Source: an uncultured Prevotella sp. (GTDB lineage Bacteria; Bacteroidota; Bacteroidia; Bacteroidales; Bacteroidaceae). Taken from it: DNA of 59,252 bases. A model generated the notes under the pieces. It had not been told where the DNA came from. It worked only from the letters and a program-made list of their open reading frames with translations, and searched no databases. The position numbers and the translations under genes are program-made. The stretch lies in assembly GCA_900316565.1 (NCBI GenBank), contig ONDK01000007.1:1-59252 (forward strand), in the 5' to 3' direction. Position 1 is the first letter of the stretch; every line of letters begins with the position of its first letter. Positions 42,015 through 49,913 of the stretch are shown piece by piece.

Positions 42015-44198
42015 TTATTTCACTGTTACCGTCTTTGGCTTCGCTGCCTCCGCCGCTTTGGCCTCTGCCTTGTCGAGTTCTTCCTGCGTTGTACCGACGG
42101 TGTATTTCTCCTTTGTGGCGTAGTAGCGGCGGTGTGCCTCCTCCTGACGAGCCATGGAGAAGTTACTGACCCTCTTGAGGTATCCGATGACACGCGTGAG
42201 GTAGTCGACATTCTTCGAGTGGCATACCGGGCACTCGGCGAGGTAACGCTTGTCAATGTGGCCGCAGTCGTTGCATACCGTGTTAGGAATGTTGAATGTG
42301 AAGTAGTTGCAGCCTTCCTGTGCGGCGACACGCAGCAGCTGACGGTACTGTGCCTTGGAGAGATGCTCCTCCAGGTTCATGTGGAGTGCTGAGCCGCCGG
42401 TGAGGTGCTCGATGTAAGGAGCGCCGTGGAGCTTGAACTTGTCGAGGATGGTCAGCGAGTCGTCTTCAACGACATAGAAGTATGAGTTGTAGCAGTCGCG
42501 CGGTACGAAGTAGCCGTCCTCACGGTCCCATTTGGCGTGTTTCACTCCTACGTTCTCCGCAGGGATCATCTCGCAGTTGAACATCACATCCTTGGTGCGG
42601 TAAGCCTTGTTGTATTTCTCCACGAGTCCGAGGACGCCCTGGACGAAGTGCAGGTAGTCGTCGTTAGGAGTAATCTTCAGCCCCATGAATTCGGCAGCCT
42701 CGACGAGTCCGTTGATGCCTATGGTGAGGTACTGGCGGCTCATGTTGATATATCCGGCGTCGAAGAGCGGCAGCATATGGTTCTTCTGCAGCACCTTAAG
42801 GTTCTCGTTGTATGCCAGCTGCACCTTGTGGCAGAGGTCTATGATGCTGGAGAGATATTCCTTATAGTCGAGCTTATGGTTGACGGCATACTGTATGCAG
42901 CGGTTGAGGTTGATGGTGAGCACCGACTTGGAACCTGTCGACACGCCGCCGGCACCGAGCGTGTAGCTGAAGCCGTTGTCCTGTATCTCGTTGCGCAGAC
43001 GGCAGCAGGAAGACAGTGAGTCGGCGTTGTCGCTCATGTAGGTGAAGAAGGAGTGTCCCTCGGCATACATCTCCGCAGTGAAGTCGCCCCATTCCTTATC
43101 CTTGCAGTCGCCGTTCTCGGTGAGCAGTGCCATCGTCTCCACAGGGAATGTCAGCGGTGTGCGTGTGCGCTCCTTGTTGAACCACTTCATGAAGCGCTTC
43201 TGCAGCCAGTTCAGTCCGTCCCAGTCAGGTCTTGAGCCGTCGGGGAAGAAGAAGTTGCCGAAGAGACTCTCGAAGTAGTATTTGTCGTAGTAGGAGATAT
43301 TCCAGAACACTGCCTGGAAGTTCCTTGCACCCGTCGGCTGGTTCAGCGAGTAGACGATCTGTTCGAAGTAGTCGGTGAGCACCTTGTCGAGAGTGCGCTG
43401 GCGGAGGCTGAGGTCTACGACCTTCTCGGGATGCTTCCAGTAGTCCTTTCCGTATTCCTTCTCAATGAAGTAGTTCATATACATCAGGAATTCCGGAGTG
43501 GCGCAGGCGCCGGCGAGCATTGAGCTGACGATGAACACCATGTTGATGAAGCCTCCGCAGAACGACTTGAGGTTCGTTGGTGCCGTGGAGTTGCCGCCGA
43601 TGGCTGTCGTGCCGCCGATGAGCCATGGGTACATGGTTATCGAGGCGCAGTAGTTGGCCAGGTTGGTCTCGTCGTTCTTATATATAAAATGGTGATTGAG
43701 CTTCTCGAGGTATTCGTCGGCAAGGGCCTTGCCATACATCTTCTTTATTCGGTCGGTGAGCATGCGGCGGTTCAGACGGATGAACCCTTTCTTCGGCAGC
43801 TCGCCGATAAGCGTGGCAATGTTCTTGTTCTCTACATTGGCGTTGGCGTCGAATTTTGAGCCTGTGGCGGCGTTGTCGGCACCCATGTAGTCGGTGAGGA
43901 ACTTCAGCTGCTCTACTGCCTCACGGTCCTCGGTGTGTTCCTGGCGGTAGATGATGAAACTCTTGGCAACCTTGTAATATCCCTCGCGCATCAGGGCTTC
44001 CTCCACTTCGTTCTGGATGTCCTCGACCTTAATGTCGTTGTGGATGTCGAGGTGGGAGAGGATTTTTGATACTGCTCCGAGGTCTACCGGTTGTTTGACA
44101 CTGTCGAACGCCTTGAGGATGGCATTCATAATCTTGTCCAAGGAGAACTGTTCCTTGGAACCGTCGCGTTTCGTGATGCTGAAATTCTTTATCTCCAT
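42015..44198 (-). CDS. nrdD: Anaerobic ribonucleoside-triphosphate reductase
   Basis: It makes deoxyribonucleotides under anaerobic conditions. The 727-residue class III enzyme has an N-terminal ATP-cone (about 3-95), the glycyl-radical barrel, a C-terminal zinc site with CNDCG and CPVCH pairs (near 640-660), and the radical loop RVIGYLKRVSN near 672. Length is normal. With nrdG it forms an operon, and its leader has a notable direct repeat. Confidence 0.97.
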   Translation of the reverse strand: MEIKNFSITKRDGSKEQFSLDKIMNAILKAFDSVKQPVDLGAVSKILSHLDIHNDIKVEDIQNEVEEALMREGYYKVAKSFIIYRQEHTEDREAVEQLKFLTDYMGADNAATGSKFDANANVENKNIATLIGELPKKGFIRLNRRMLTDRIKKMYGKALADEYLEKLNHHFIYKNDETNLANYCASITMYPWLIGGTTAIGGNSTAPTNLKSFCGGFINMVFIVSSMLAGACATPEFLMYMNYFIEKEYGKDYWKHPEKVVDLSLRQRTLDKVLTDYFEQIVYSLNQPTGARNFQAVFWNISYYDKYYFESLFGNFFFPDGSRPDWDGLNWLQKRFMKWFNKERTRTPLTFPVETMALLTENGDCKDKEWGDFTAEMYAEGHSFFTYMSDNADSLSSCCRLRNEIQDNGFSYTLGAGGVSTGSKSVLTINLNRCIQYAVNHKLDYKEYLSSIIDLCHKVQLAYNENLKVLQKNHMLPLFDAGYINMSRQYLTIGINGLVEAAEFMGLKITPNDDYLHFVQGVLGLVEKYNKAYRTKDVMFNCEMIPAENVGVKHAKWDREDGYFVPRDCYNSYFYVVEDDSLTILDKFKLHGAPYIEHLTGGSALHMNLEEHLSKAQYRQLLRVAAQEGCNYFTFNIPNTVCNDCGHIDKRYLAECPVCHSKNVDYLTRVIGYLKRVSNFSMARQEEAHRRYYATKEKYTVGTTQEELDKAEAKAAEAAKPKTVTVK

Positions 44199-44240
44199 TT
44201 TGGTTAAGGTATATTTTTAATGGAAACTTTTCATGGTTGT

Positions 44241-44318
44241 GGGCAAGAAAAGTTTTCCGTTTTGGACAACTTTTTCTTTTTCGCAAGTGAGAAAGTTTCC
44301 CGTTTTGACTAAGTTTTC
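44241..44318. promoter_or_regulatory. Direct repeat in the nrdD leader (candidate operator or RNA element)
   Basis: Two copies of about 36 bp share CAAG, AAAGTTTTCCGTTTTGGAC or AAAGTTTCCCGTTTTGACT, and a CT-rich end (44241-44276 and 44282-44318). They lie between the -7 box and the start codon, so they are in the leader. A third, shorter resemblance (GGAAACTTTTC) is at 44223. They do not look like the usual NrdR box. Confidence 0.6.
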
Positions 44319-44323
44319 TGTTG

Positions 44324-44331
44324 CAAAGATA
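44324..44331 (-). promoter_or_regulatory. Probable -7 box of the nrdD promoter
   Basis: TATCTTTG on the minus strand matches TAnnTTTG. It lies just upstream of the leader repeats. No good -33 element is seen. Confidence 0.5.
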
Positions 44332-44390
44332 GATAATTTCTCTTAATAACGGGAAGGAAAGTAGTGTTTATTTTTGTTAAAGTAGAGGTC

Positions 44391-44437
44391 CTGATGCACG
44401 GCTGTAAGGTGTAAGTTGTTGGTTTACATTGCATCAG
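44391..44437 (-). other. Long stem-loop after the lipoprotein gene
   Basis: CTGATGCA (44391-44398) and TGCATCAG (44430-44437) pair perfectly. An inner GTGTAA/TTTACAT pairing extends the structure. It lies downstream of the 44472-44900 gene and upstream of nrdD; no T run follows, so terminator function is uncertain. Confidence 0.55.
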
Positions 44438-44471
44438 TGGGAATGCTTCAAGTGATTGCCTATTTTGGAGG

Positions 44472-44900
44472 CTATTTTGTGTCGCTGGCCATCACCCAAG
44501 CTATCTTGTCGGGGAAGCGCAGGAGGAGCTTGTCGTCGGATTTCTGAAGGACATAACCCGACTCTCCGGGCTGTACTACGAACACCTCTCCGCGGTTTAT
44601 GCTGCCTAACAGTGCGGTATCGCGGCGTGCTGAGCGCACGTCACGCGGCATGAGGTCGAGCATCTCCGGCTGTGAGGTGGCCAGACAGCGGCAGGTAACC
44701 TTCAGGCGGGTTTGACCGGGGATGGTGTCGACGGGTGCTGTCGCCGGGGCTTTTGTCCCTGAGGGTACATCCATGACGACGGGCTTTGCGGGTGCCGGGG
44801 CCTTCTCTTCCGGTGCCTTCTCGCTTCTGCCGCAGGAGACGAATGACGTAGCCATGGCGGAGAGGATTAACAATGTGGTAACTTTTGTCTTCGTTTTCAT
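44472..44900 (-). CDS. Small lipoprotein of unknown function
   Basis: The 142-residue protein has a lipoprotein signal (LILSAMATSFVSC, Cys near 23). A proline/alanine-rich linker (30-60, KAPEEKAPAPAKPV...) follows, then a domain of about 80 residues (LKVTCRCLATSQPEMLDLMP... then GEVFVVQPGESGYVLQKSDDKLLLRFPDKIAW) that might be an SH3-like fold. I do not recognise a family. It has its own -7 box (TAAATTTG, 44937-44930 on the minus strand), beyond which CTATAG array 8 begins. Confidence 0.7.
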   Translation of the reverse strand: MKTKTKVTTLLILSAMATSFVSCGRSEKAPEEKAPAPAKPVVMDVPSGTKAPATAPVDTIPGQTRLKVTCRCLATSQPEMLDLMPRDVRSARRDTALLGSINRGEVFVVQPGESGYVLQKSDDKLLLRFPDKIAWVMASDTK

Positions 44901-44929
44901 TTCGAGTGATGTGTCTTCTATGCTGCTTG

Positions 44930-44937
44930 CAAATTTA
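44930..44937 (-). promoter_or_regulatory. Probable -7 box of the lipoprotein gene
   Basis: TAAATTTG on the minus strand lies 29 bp before the start. It places array 8 outside the transcript of this gene. Confidence 0.5.
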
Positions 44938-44989
44938 GAAAATTTTCTTCAAAGGAAAAACACAAAAATTATTAAAAGTGAGGAGGAAG

Positions 44990-45130
44990 CTATAGGGACT
45001 ATAGAAGCTATAGATACTATAGAAACTATAGAAACTATAGATACTATAGAAACTATAGATACTATAGAAACTATAGAGACTATAGAAGCTATAGATACTA
45101 TAGGGACTATAGAAAACCATAGGCGCTATG
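44990..45130. repeat. CTATAG array 8 (14 perfect units plus decayed end)
   Basis: Spacers run GGA, AAG, ATA, AAA, AAA, ATA, AAA, ATA, AAA, AGA, AAG, ATA, GGA, AAAA, followed by CCATAGGCG and CTATG. The first 13 units are exactly 9 bp. It lies between the divergent promoters of the lipoprotein gene and the SRP RNA, so it is probably not in either transcript. Confidence 0.95.
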
Positions 45131-45170
45131 TGATGTTCTCCACGCCATACAAAATAAATATGCGAAAAAA

Positions 45171-45202
45171 TTTGGTCATGAGACATAAAAGCATTACCTT
45201 TG
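45171..45202 (+). promoter_or_regulatory. Promoter of the SRP RNA-tRNA-Thr unit
   Basis: The -33 TTTG (45171-45174) and the -7 TACCTTTG (45195-45202) are 20 bp apart. The sequence TACCTTTGCACTCGC equals that of the tRNA-Pro promoter. Confidence 0.82.
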
Positions 45203-45228
45203 CACTCGCTTTCGGAAGAAAGATAACA

Positions 45229-45326
45229 TGGGTCAGTCTCCTACGGCCAGCTCCCTTCGAATCCCCCAGGATGGGAACATAGCAAGGGTACTAGGTTGTA
45301 GCGGCGCGATAGGAACCGCTGGCCCA
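45229..45326 (+). ncRNA. ffs: Signal recognition particle RNA (4.5S)
   Basis: This RNA binds Ffh and targets nascent membrane proteins. TGGGTCAG (45229-45236) pairs with CTGGCCCA (45319-45326) to close the hairpin. The conserved tip reads CCCCCAGG-ATG-GGAA-CAT-AGCAAGGG, with the GGAA tetraloop at 45274-45277 and the AGCA asymmetric-loop side at 45281-45284. The UCC-GGAA-GGA of E. coli is replaced here by the equivalent pairing AUG-GGAA-CAU. tRNA-Thr begins 3 bp later on the same transcript. Confidence 0.88.
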
Positions 45327-45329
45327 CCT

Positions 45330-45403
45330 GCCTCTTTAGCTCAGTTGGCCAGAGCACGTGATTTGTAATCTCGGGGTCGTTGGTTCGAATCCGACAAGAG
45401 GCT
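45330..45403 (+). tRNA. tRNA-Thr (anticodon TGT)
   Basis: The acceptor GCCTCTT (45330-45336) pairs with AAGAGGC (45396-45402). The anticodon loop TTTGTAA gives TGT; the anticodon stem has one T-T mismatch. The T arm is GTTGGTTCGAATCCGAC. CCA is not encoded. Confidence 0.95.
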
Positions 45404-45423
45404 CAAAAATGTACGAGAAAATG

Positions 45424-45463
45424 AAAAAGGGATGAACCGGTGTTATCGGCTCATCCTTTTTTT
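45424..45463 (+). terminator. Terminator of the SRP RNA-tRNA-Thr unit
   Basis: AAAAAGGGATGA and TCATCCTTTTTTT pair, with an inner CCG/CGG pairing, followed by a T run. Confidence 0.85.
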
Positions 45464-45628
45464 ATGTAGCCAACACGTTGGAGGTAAGGCCTCCGCGCCG
45501 TGCAAGAATGTGAAGCGCGAGCACTATACAAAATTAGTTGCGCAGACACTGTATAAGAAATGTGCAGTGCGAACGCCACGCCCCTTACTACAAAGCTCGC
45601 GTATAACTTCTTTTGTTATATAGAATAA

Positions 45629-45671
45629 AGAAACCTCCATTTGATATAGTGTCCGGAATGGAGTTTTCTTT
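45629..45671 (-). terminator. Stem-loop downstream of the cupin gene
   Basis: AAGAAACCTCCATT and AATGGAGTTTTCTT pair with one bulge around TGATATAGTGTCCGG. It lies about 70 bp past the cupin stop on the minus strand and could terminate it. The rest of 45464-45742 has no gene that I can support. Confidence 0.55.
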
Positions 45672-45742
45672 GATAGAAGTTTTAGAAGCCAAGCCACAGC
45701 TGCTTTCCAAGTTATCATAATTAGATTGTCTCAAAGAGGCAA

Positions 45743-46078
45743 TCACATATGGTGTTCCGGTACGATGGCCAGGTAGACGAGGTCATGGTCGGTGAGGTTC
45801 TCCATATAGTGCGAGTGGCCCTCGGGGCAGTAATGGCACTGGCCGACCCTTACCGTTTCCGTGATGCCGTCGTAGTGGAACGTGGCCACACCACTGATGA
45901 TGAAGACAATCTCGCAGTTGGCCTCATGCTTGTGTATGCCGCTTGATGCGCCTGGACGGAGCGTGGAATACATGATTTTCACTTTGTCGTCGGCAAAGTT
46001 ACGTGTGTCCAGTGGTCCTTTGCCTCCCTTGAAGTCCATCTGATGAACCTCTGGGATCTTGTCGAAATCTATTATCAT
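45743..46078 (-). CDS. Cupin-domain protein
   Basis: The 111-residue single-domain cupin has motif 1 GIHKHEANCEIVFIISG (near 47-63, two His and a Glu for metal binding) and motif 2 GQCHYCPEGHSHYM (near 78-91). Small cupins of this kind are often sugar-binding or metal-dependent enzymes; substrate cannot be told. The start at 46078 lies 6 bp past the T run of the terminator of the preceding TonB receptor gene, so either read-through or a start further in applies. Confidence 0.85.
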   Translation of the reverse strand: MIIDFDKIPEVHQMDFKGGKGPLDTRNFADDKVKIMYSTLRPGASSGIHKHEANCEIVFIISGVATFHYDGITETVRVGQCHYCPEGHSHYMENLTDHDLVYLAIVPEHHM

Positions 46079-46084
46079 AATTTG

Positions 46085-46129
46085 AAAAAACCGCCCTGCA
46101 TCCTCCCGTTGGGAAGAGGCAGAGCGGTT
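46085..46129 (-). terminator. Terminator of the TonB receptor gene, in the cupin leader
   Basis: On the minus strand AACCGCTCTGC (46129-46119) pairs with GCAGGGCGGTT (46099-46089) and is followed by a T run. It ends 6 bp before the cupin start codon. Confidence 0.82.
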
Positions 46130-46203
46130 GATGTTATTTGATTTAAAACGTTTGTTTCATTTATACTCTCGTTTTTTCCGTTTATGGATGCGGGAGCTCC
46201 AAG

Positions 46204-49200
46204 TTAGAAGGAGTACTTCAGACCAATCTGTCCACGCCAGCGGCTGTAGATGTCGCTGTAGTCGCGGTTGGCATATCCACCGGTGAACTGGTAGTTGCCG
46301 TTGCCGCGGTAGGTGACAGGGCTGTAGTAGACACCGAAGCCGTCGCCGTAGGTATGACCCCAGTCCTTATTGAGGAGGTTGCCGACGTTCAGGATGTCGA
46401 AAGTAAGCTCCAGGGAGTTGACCTGTCCTGCCACCTTGAAGGAGAACTTCTGCCCGAAGTGCAGGTCGAAGTGCTGCTCGAACGGCAGGTTGTCAGCATA
46501 GCGCTTGTAGAACTGTCCGCGGTGCTTGCTCAGATAAGAGTCGCCTTCTATCCAAGCCTCCATGAGCTGACGCTGCATGTCGGCTGTGAGGGTCTTAGGA
46601 TAAGCGTTGCCGTTGGCAGTCCATGTGTCGGTGCCTGGTCCGAAGAGGCTGCGTGTGAGGGCGTTGTTGCTAAATGAGGTAGCCTCAAACTTCATGACGT
46701 TGAGCTGGTCCTTGGTAGGAATGTAGAGGAGGTCGTTGCCGCTGGCACCATCACCGTTCATATCACCGTAGTAATAGAGGGTGTATGGAGAGCCGCTCTT
46801 GGCGGTGTAGATGATGCCGACGGTTGTCTCCCACTGCTTCTGCGCACCATACTGCACGTGGTAGTAAGCGCTGGCCTGTACGCGGTGAGGCACGTTGTAA
46901 GCCGAGTTGCCGAGCTCCGGGTCGTTAGGATTGCCGTAAGTATAGTTGTAACGCCAGTTGCTCTCCGCAACGGAGCTGCCACCGTTGTTGACCGACTTCG
47001 ACTTTGTCCATGTGTAGCTTGCCATGAGGTCGAGTCCGAAGTCGAAATGCTTCTCAGCCTTCAACGACAGGTTTACGGTATAACCCTTCTTGGTGTTGTA
47101 CAGAGCGTAGACATTGCTGAACGGAGTGCCCTTGGTGACCTTCTCGAGCATAGGACGGTTGTCGAATGCCATGTCGGTGCCCTCGTAATAGGTCTGTCCG
47201 TAGGTCTTACCGGTCTCGTCGACGGCGAGGTTCTTATAGAGGATGTCGTTCAGCGTCTTGGAGTATATAGCCTCCGCCGTCCAGTCGATACCCAGTGCCT
47301 TGAAGTCGAAGCCGAGGTTCATACGTAGGTTCTGCGCGAACTTGAAGTTCTTGTCATAGACGTTGACGGTCTGTGAACCTGACTGTGAAGCCGTAGCGAC
47401 GTTGGCCTCCTGGCCGTTCGGATCGAGGATGACGGTAATGTCCTTCGGCTTGTTCAGATAATACTGCGACATCTGGATACCGGTGTTTGAGAAGTTGTTG
47501 GAAATCCAGACGAACGGGATACGGCCGGTGAAGACACCTGCTCCACCGCGAAGGATGAAGCGGCGGTCGCCGTTGATGTCCCAGCGGAAGCCTACGCGCG
47601 GGCTCCACAGCGGAGCGCTGGAGAGCTTCTGGTCAGTGCGTACGTTCCAGCCTTTCTTTGCTGCGTACTCATTGAACGGTACGTTGGCTGACGGAGTGTC
47701 GAAGAACACCGGGATGTCTATACGCAGACCGTAGGTGAGCTGGAAGGACGGTGTTACGTCCCACTTGTCCTGGGCATAGAAGCCGAGCTGTGCGGTACCG
47801 AAGGCAGCCTGCCAGCGCGGGTTGCCGGTAACGTCGACATTGGCGTGACCGTAACGGTAGTAGTTGATGTAGCTCTTGGTAGGGTCTAACTGTCCGTCGG
47901 CCATATAGTCGTCGTAGTATGAGTTGAAGTCATCGAGGGTCTGGAAGTTGTATGTTCCGTAGAGGTCCTGGATGAAAAGGTTCGAGAAGTGATAGATCTC
48001 GTTGTGTGTACCGAAGGTGAGCGAGTGCTTGCCGAGGTACCATGTGAGGTTGTCCTCGATGGTCCAGATGTCCTGGTCCAGAGAGTTGGCCATGGAGGAA
48101 CGCTCGTTACCAAGGTTCACTGTGCCACCGCCGACACCAGAGATGTTGATTGACGGGAACGGAGCACCGACATCACGCTTGTCGCGGACGCCTACATAGC
48201 TTACGCGAGCCTCGTTGCTGACTGACGGCGAAATGCGGCTCTGAAGCTCAGCGATAACGGAGTTGGTAACGCTCTTGAAAGGATAGCTGTAGAGGTTGTC
48301 GTTGAGAGAGGTGCGTCCGCCTGCGTTGTTGAGCTGCTTTGCGTTGACAAGGCTCCAGCGCACTGAGAACTTATTCGCCTCGTTGATGTTCCAGTCTAAC
48401 TTCACGCCGGCTTTCTGGCTCTTCGTGTATATGTCCTCAGTAGAGAACGAGCCCGGATAGTTGACGCCCTGCTTCTCGGCCATCTTCTTAATCTTGTCTA
48501 CGATGCCGTCGGCAGCGTTCATGTCGACGCGCGACTGGCTGGAGCCGTAGGCATAGAGGTTAGGATATGACTTGTCGTTCATCTCGTAGTTGGCGAAGAA
48601 GAAGAGCTTGTCCTTGATGATAGGACCGCCGAGGGTTACGCCCCAGTTGTAGTCTTTCTCCTTATTGTATTTCGGTGCGTAGCCGGAGCCGTCGGAGAGT
48701 TTGTAGTGGTGTCCCATGAGGTTCTGGTTGTAGCCATAGCCGTAGAGGCTTCCGTGGAACTGGTTGGTACCGCTCTTGGTGATGGCGTTGATGGAACCTC
48801 CGGTGAATCCGCTCTGACGAACATCATACGGTGCCACGTTGACCTGTATCTGGTCGATAGTCTCCAGAGAAACCGGCTGTGTGCCTGCCTGTCCGCCGTT
48901 GGAGCCGGTGCTGGACAGTCCGAACACGTCGTTGTTGGCAGCACCGTCGATGAGGAGCTGGTTGTAACGGTTGTTGGTGCCGGCGAACGACATCACACCT
49001 GTGTTGGTCGTCGTGAGCTGTGGGTTCAGACGGGCCACGTCAGCGATGCTGTGCGTGATGGTCGGCATATCGTTTATCTGCTGGGAGTTGAGGCTTTGGG
49101 CTGCGCCGGTCTTCGTGGCGTTGAGTCCGCCACGTCCAGTGACGACGACTTCCTGCAGCTCGCGGGCGTTCTCCTGCAGGGAACATGAGAGGTCTTCGGT

Positions 49201-49497
49201 CTCACCAAGCCTGAGGCTCACGTTGTTGAACACTTTCGGCTTATTGCCAATGTAGGAGATCTCCACCTTGTAGGGACCGCCTACACGCATTCCTTGTATG
49301 GCATACCGTCCGTCGATATTGGTTACTGCACGATAAACGGTGCCTGAAGGCTGGTGGGTAGCGGTAACGGTAGCGCCGATTACCGACTCACCGTTGCTGG
49401 TGACGAGACCGGAAATGCCGGATGTCGTAACCTGTGCAACTGCTGCTGATGCCATCATTAGGAACAATGTCATCAAAAATAATAGCTTTCTTTGCAT
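46204..49497 (-). CDS. TonB-dependent receptor with carboxypeptidase-regulatory-like N-terminus (Oar-like)
   Basis: The 1097-residue outer-membrane transporter has a signal peptide (to about AAVAQ), then a CarboxypepD_reg-like domain (25-110, SGISGLVTSNGESVIGATVTA). A plug domain (about 115-260, ending GGSINAITKSGTNQFHGSLYGYGYNQ) and the barrel to a C-terminal phenylalanine strand (WRGQIGLKYSF) follow. The pattern is Oar-like rather than SusC, and no SusD gene is adjacent. Substrate is unknown. A -7 box TAATTTTG lies 52 bp upstream. Confidence 0.92.
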   Translation of the reverse strand: MQRKLLFLMTLFLMMASAAVAQVTTSGISGLVTSNGESVIGATVTATHQPSGTVYRAVTNIDGRYAIQGMRVGGPYKVEISYIGNKPKVFNNVSLRLGETEDLSCSLQENARELQEVVVTGRGGLNATKTGAAQSLNSQQINDMPTITHSIADVARLNPQLTTTNTGVMSFAGTNNRYNQLLIDGAANNDVFGLSSTGSNGGQAGTQPVSLETIDQIQVNVAPYDVRQSGFTGGSINAITKSGTNQFHGSLYGYGYNQNLMGHHYKLSDGSGYAPKYNKEKDYNWGVTLGGPIIKDKLFFFANYEMNDKSYPNLYAYGSSQSRVDMNAADGIVDKIKKMAEKQGVNYPGSFSTEDIYTKSQKAGVKLDWNINEANKFSVRWSLVNAKQLNNAGGRTSLNDNLYSYPFKSVTNSVIAELQSRISPSVSNEARVSYVGVRDKRDVGAPFPSINISGVGGGTVNLGNERSSMANSLDQDIWTIEDNLTWYLGKHSLTFGTHNEIYHFSNLFIQDLYGTYNFQTLDDFNSYYDDYMADGQLDPTKSYINYYRYGHANVDVTGNPRWQAAFGTAQLGFYAQDKWDVTPSFQLTYGLRIDIPVFFDTPSANVPFNEYAAKKGWNVRTDQKLSSAPLWSPRVGFRWDINGDRRFILRGGAGVFTGRIPFVWISNNFSNTGIQMSQYYLNKPKDITVILDPNGQEANVATASQSGSQTVNVYDKNFKFAQNLRMNLGFDFKALGIDWTAEAIYSKTLNDILYKNLAVDETGKTYGQTYYEGTDMAFDNRPMLEKVTKGTPFSNVYALYNTKKGYTVNLSLKAEKHFDFGLDLMASYTWTKSKSVNNGGSSVAESNWRYNYTYGNPNDPELGNSAYNVPHRVQASAYYHVQYGAQKQWETTVGIIYTAKSGSPYTLYYYGDMNGDGASGNDLLYIPTKDQLNVMKFEATSFSNNALTRSLFGPGTDTWTANGNAYPKTLTADMQRQLMEAWIEGDSYLSKHRGQFYKRYADNLPFEQHFDLHFGQKFSFKVAGQVNSLELTFDILNVGNLLNKDWGHTYGDGFGVYYSPVTYRGNGNYQFTGGYANRDYSDIYSRWRGQIGLKYSF

Positions 49498-49549
49498 AAC
49501 AGCTTGGAATGATTAATTGAGTAACTTAGCTTTTTTCTTTATTACGCTG

Positions 49550-49557
49550 CAAAATTA
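49550..49557 (-). promoter_or_regulatory. Probable -7 box of the TonB receptor gene
   Basis: TAATTTTG on the minus strand lies 52 bp before the start. The -33 element is not clear. From here to the gltBD terminator at 49761 I see no gene. Confidence 0.45.
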
Positions 49558-49760
49558 GCTAAAATTATTTAAATAGTTATTACAAAACGATGAAAAAGTG
49601 AATAGTAATTAATAAAAAATGCTAAACCGTTCCTCCCGCCCATACATTGTATTATTCAGACTTTATCCGGAATAGGGTAAAACAAATGGAGCATTCTATT
49701 TGTAAATTATGAATAAAGCCAGATTACCTGTGTCATGTTGGCGTGCTTGGTAACAGTCAT

Positions 49761-49811
49761 AAAAAAGGGACATTCCCCTGTGTCACGACTGACAACAATC
49801 AGGAATGCCCC
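49761..49811 (-). terminator. Terminator of the gltB-gltD operon
   Basis: On the minus strand GGGGCATTCC (49811-49802) pairs with GGAATGTCCC (49776-49767) and is followed by TTTTTT. It lies about 100 bp past gltD. A second GC hairpin (GCCGGACC/GGTCCGG, about 49862-49880) lies between. Confidence 0.82.
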
Positions 49812-49913
49812 GAAACGTAATGATAGGAAATTACGAATGTAATGTCTTTATCTTACTGTATGCCGGACCCTGCGGTCCGGTTCCCCCGGCCTTACGGCAA
49901 AGGGTAGGAATGA

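Noticed and set aside
45464-45742. Integration site next to tRNA-Thr
   Set aside because: No second copy of the tRNA 3' end and no integrase are present.
46204-49497. SusC of a polysaccharide utilisation locus
   Set aside because: There is no SusD, glycoside hydrolase or regulator beside it, and the N-terminal/plug pattern is Oar-like.
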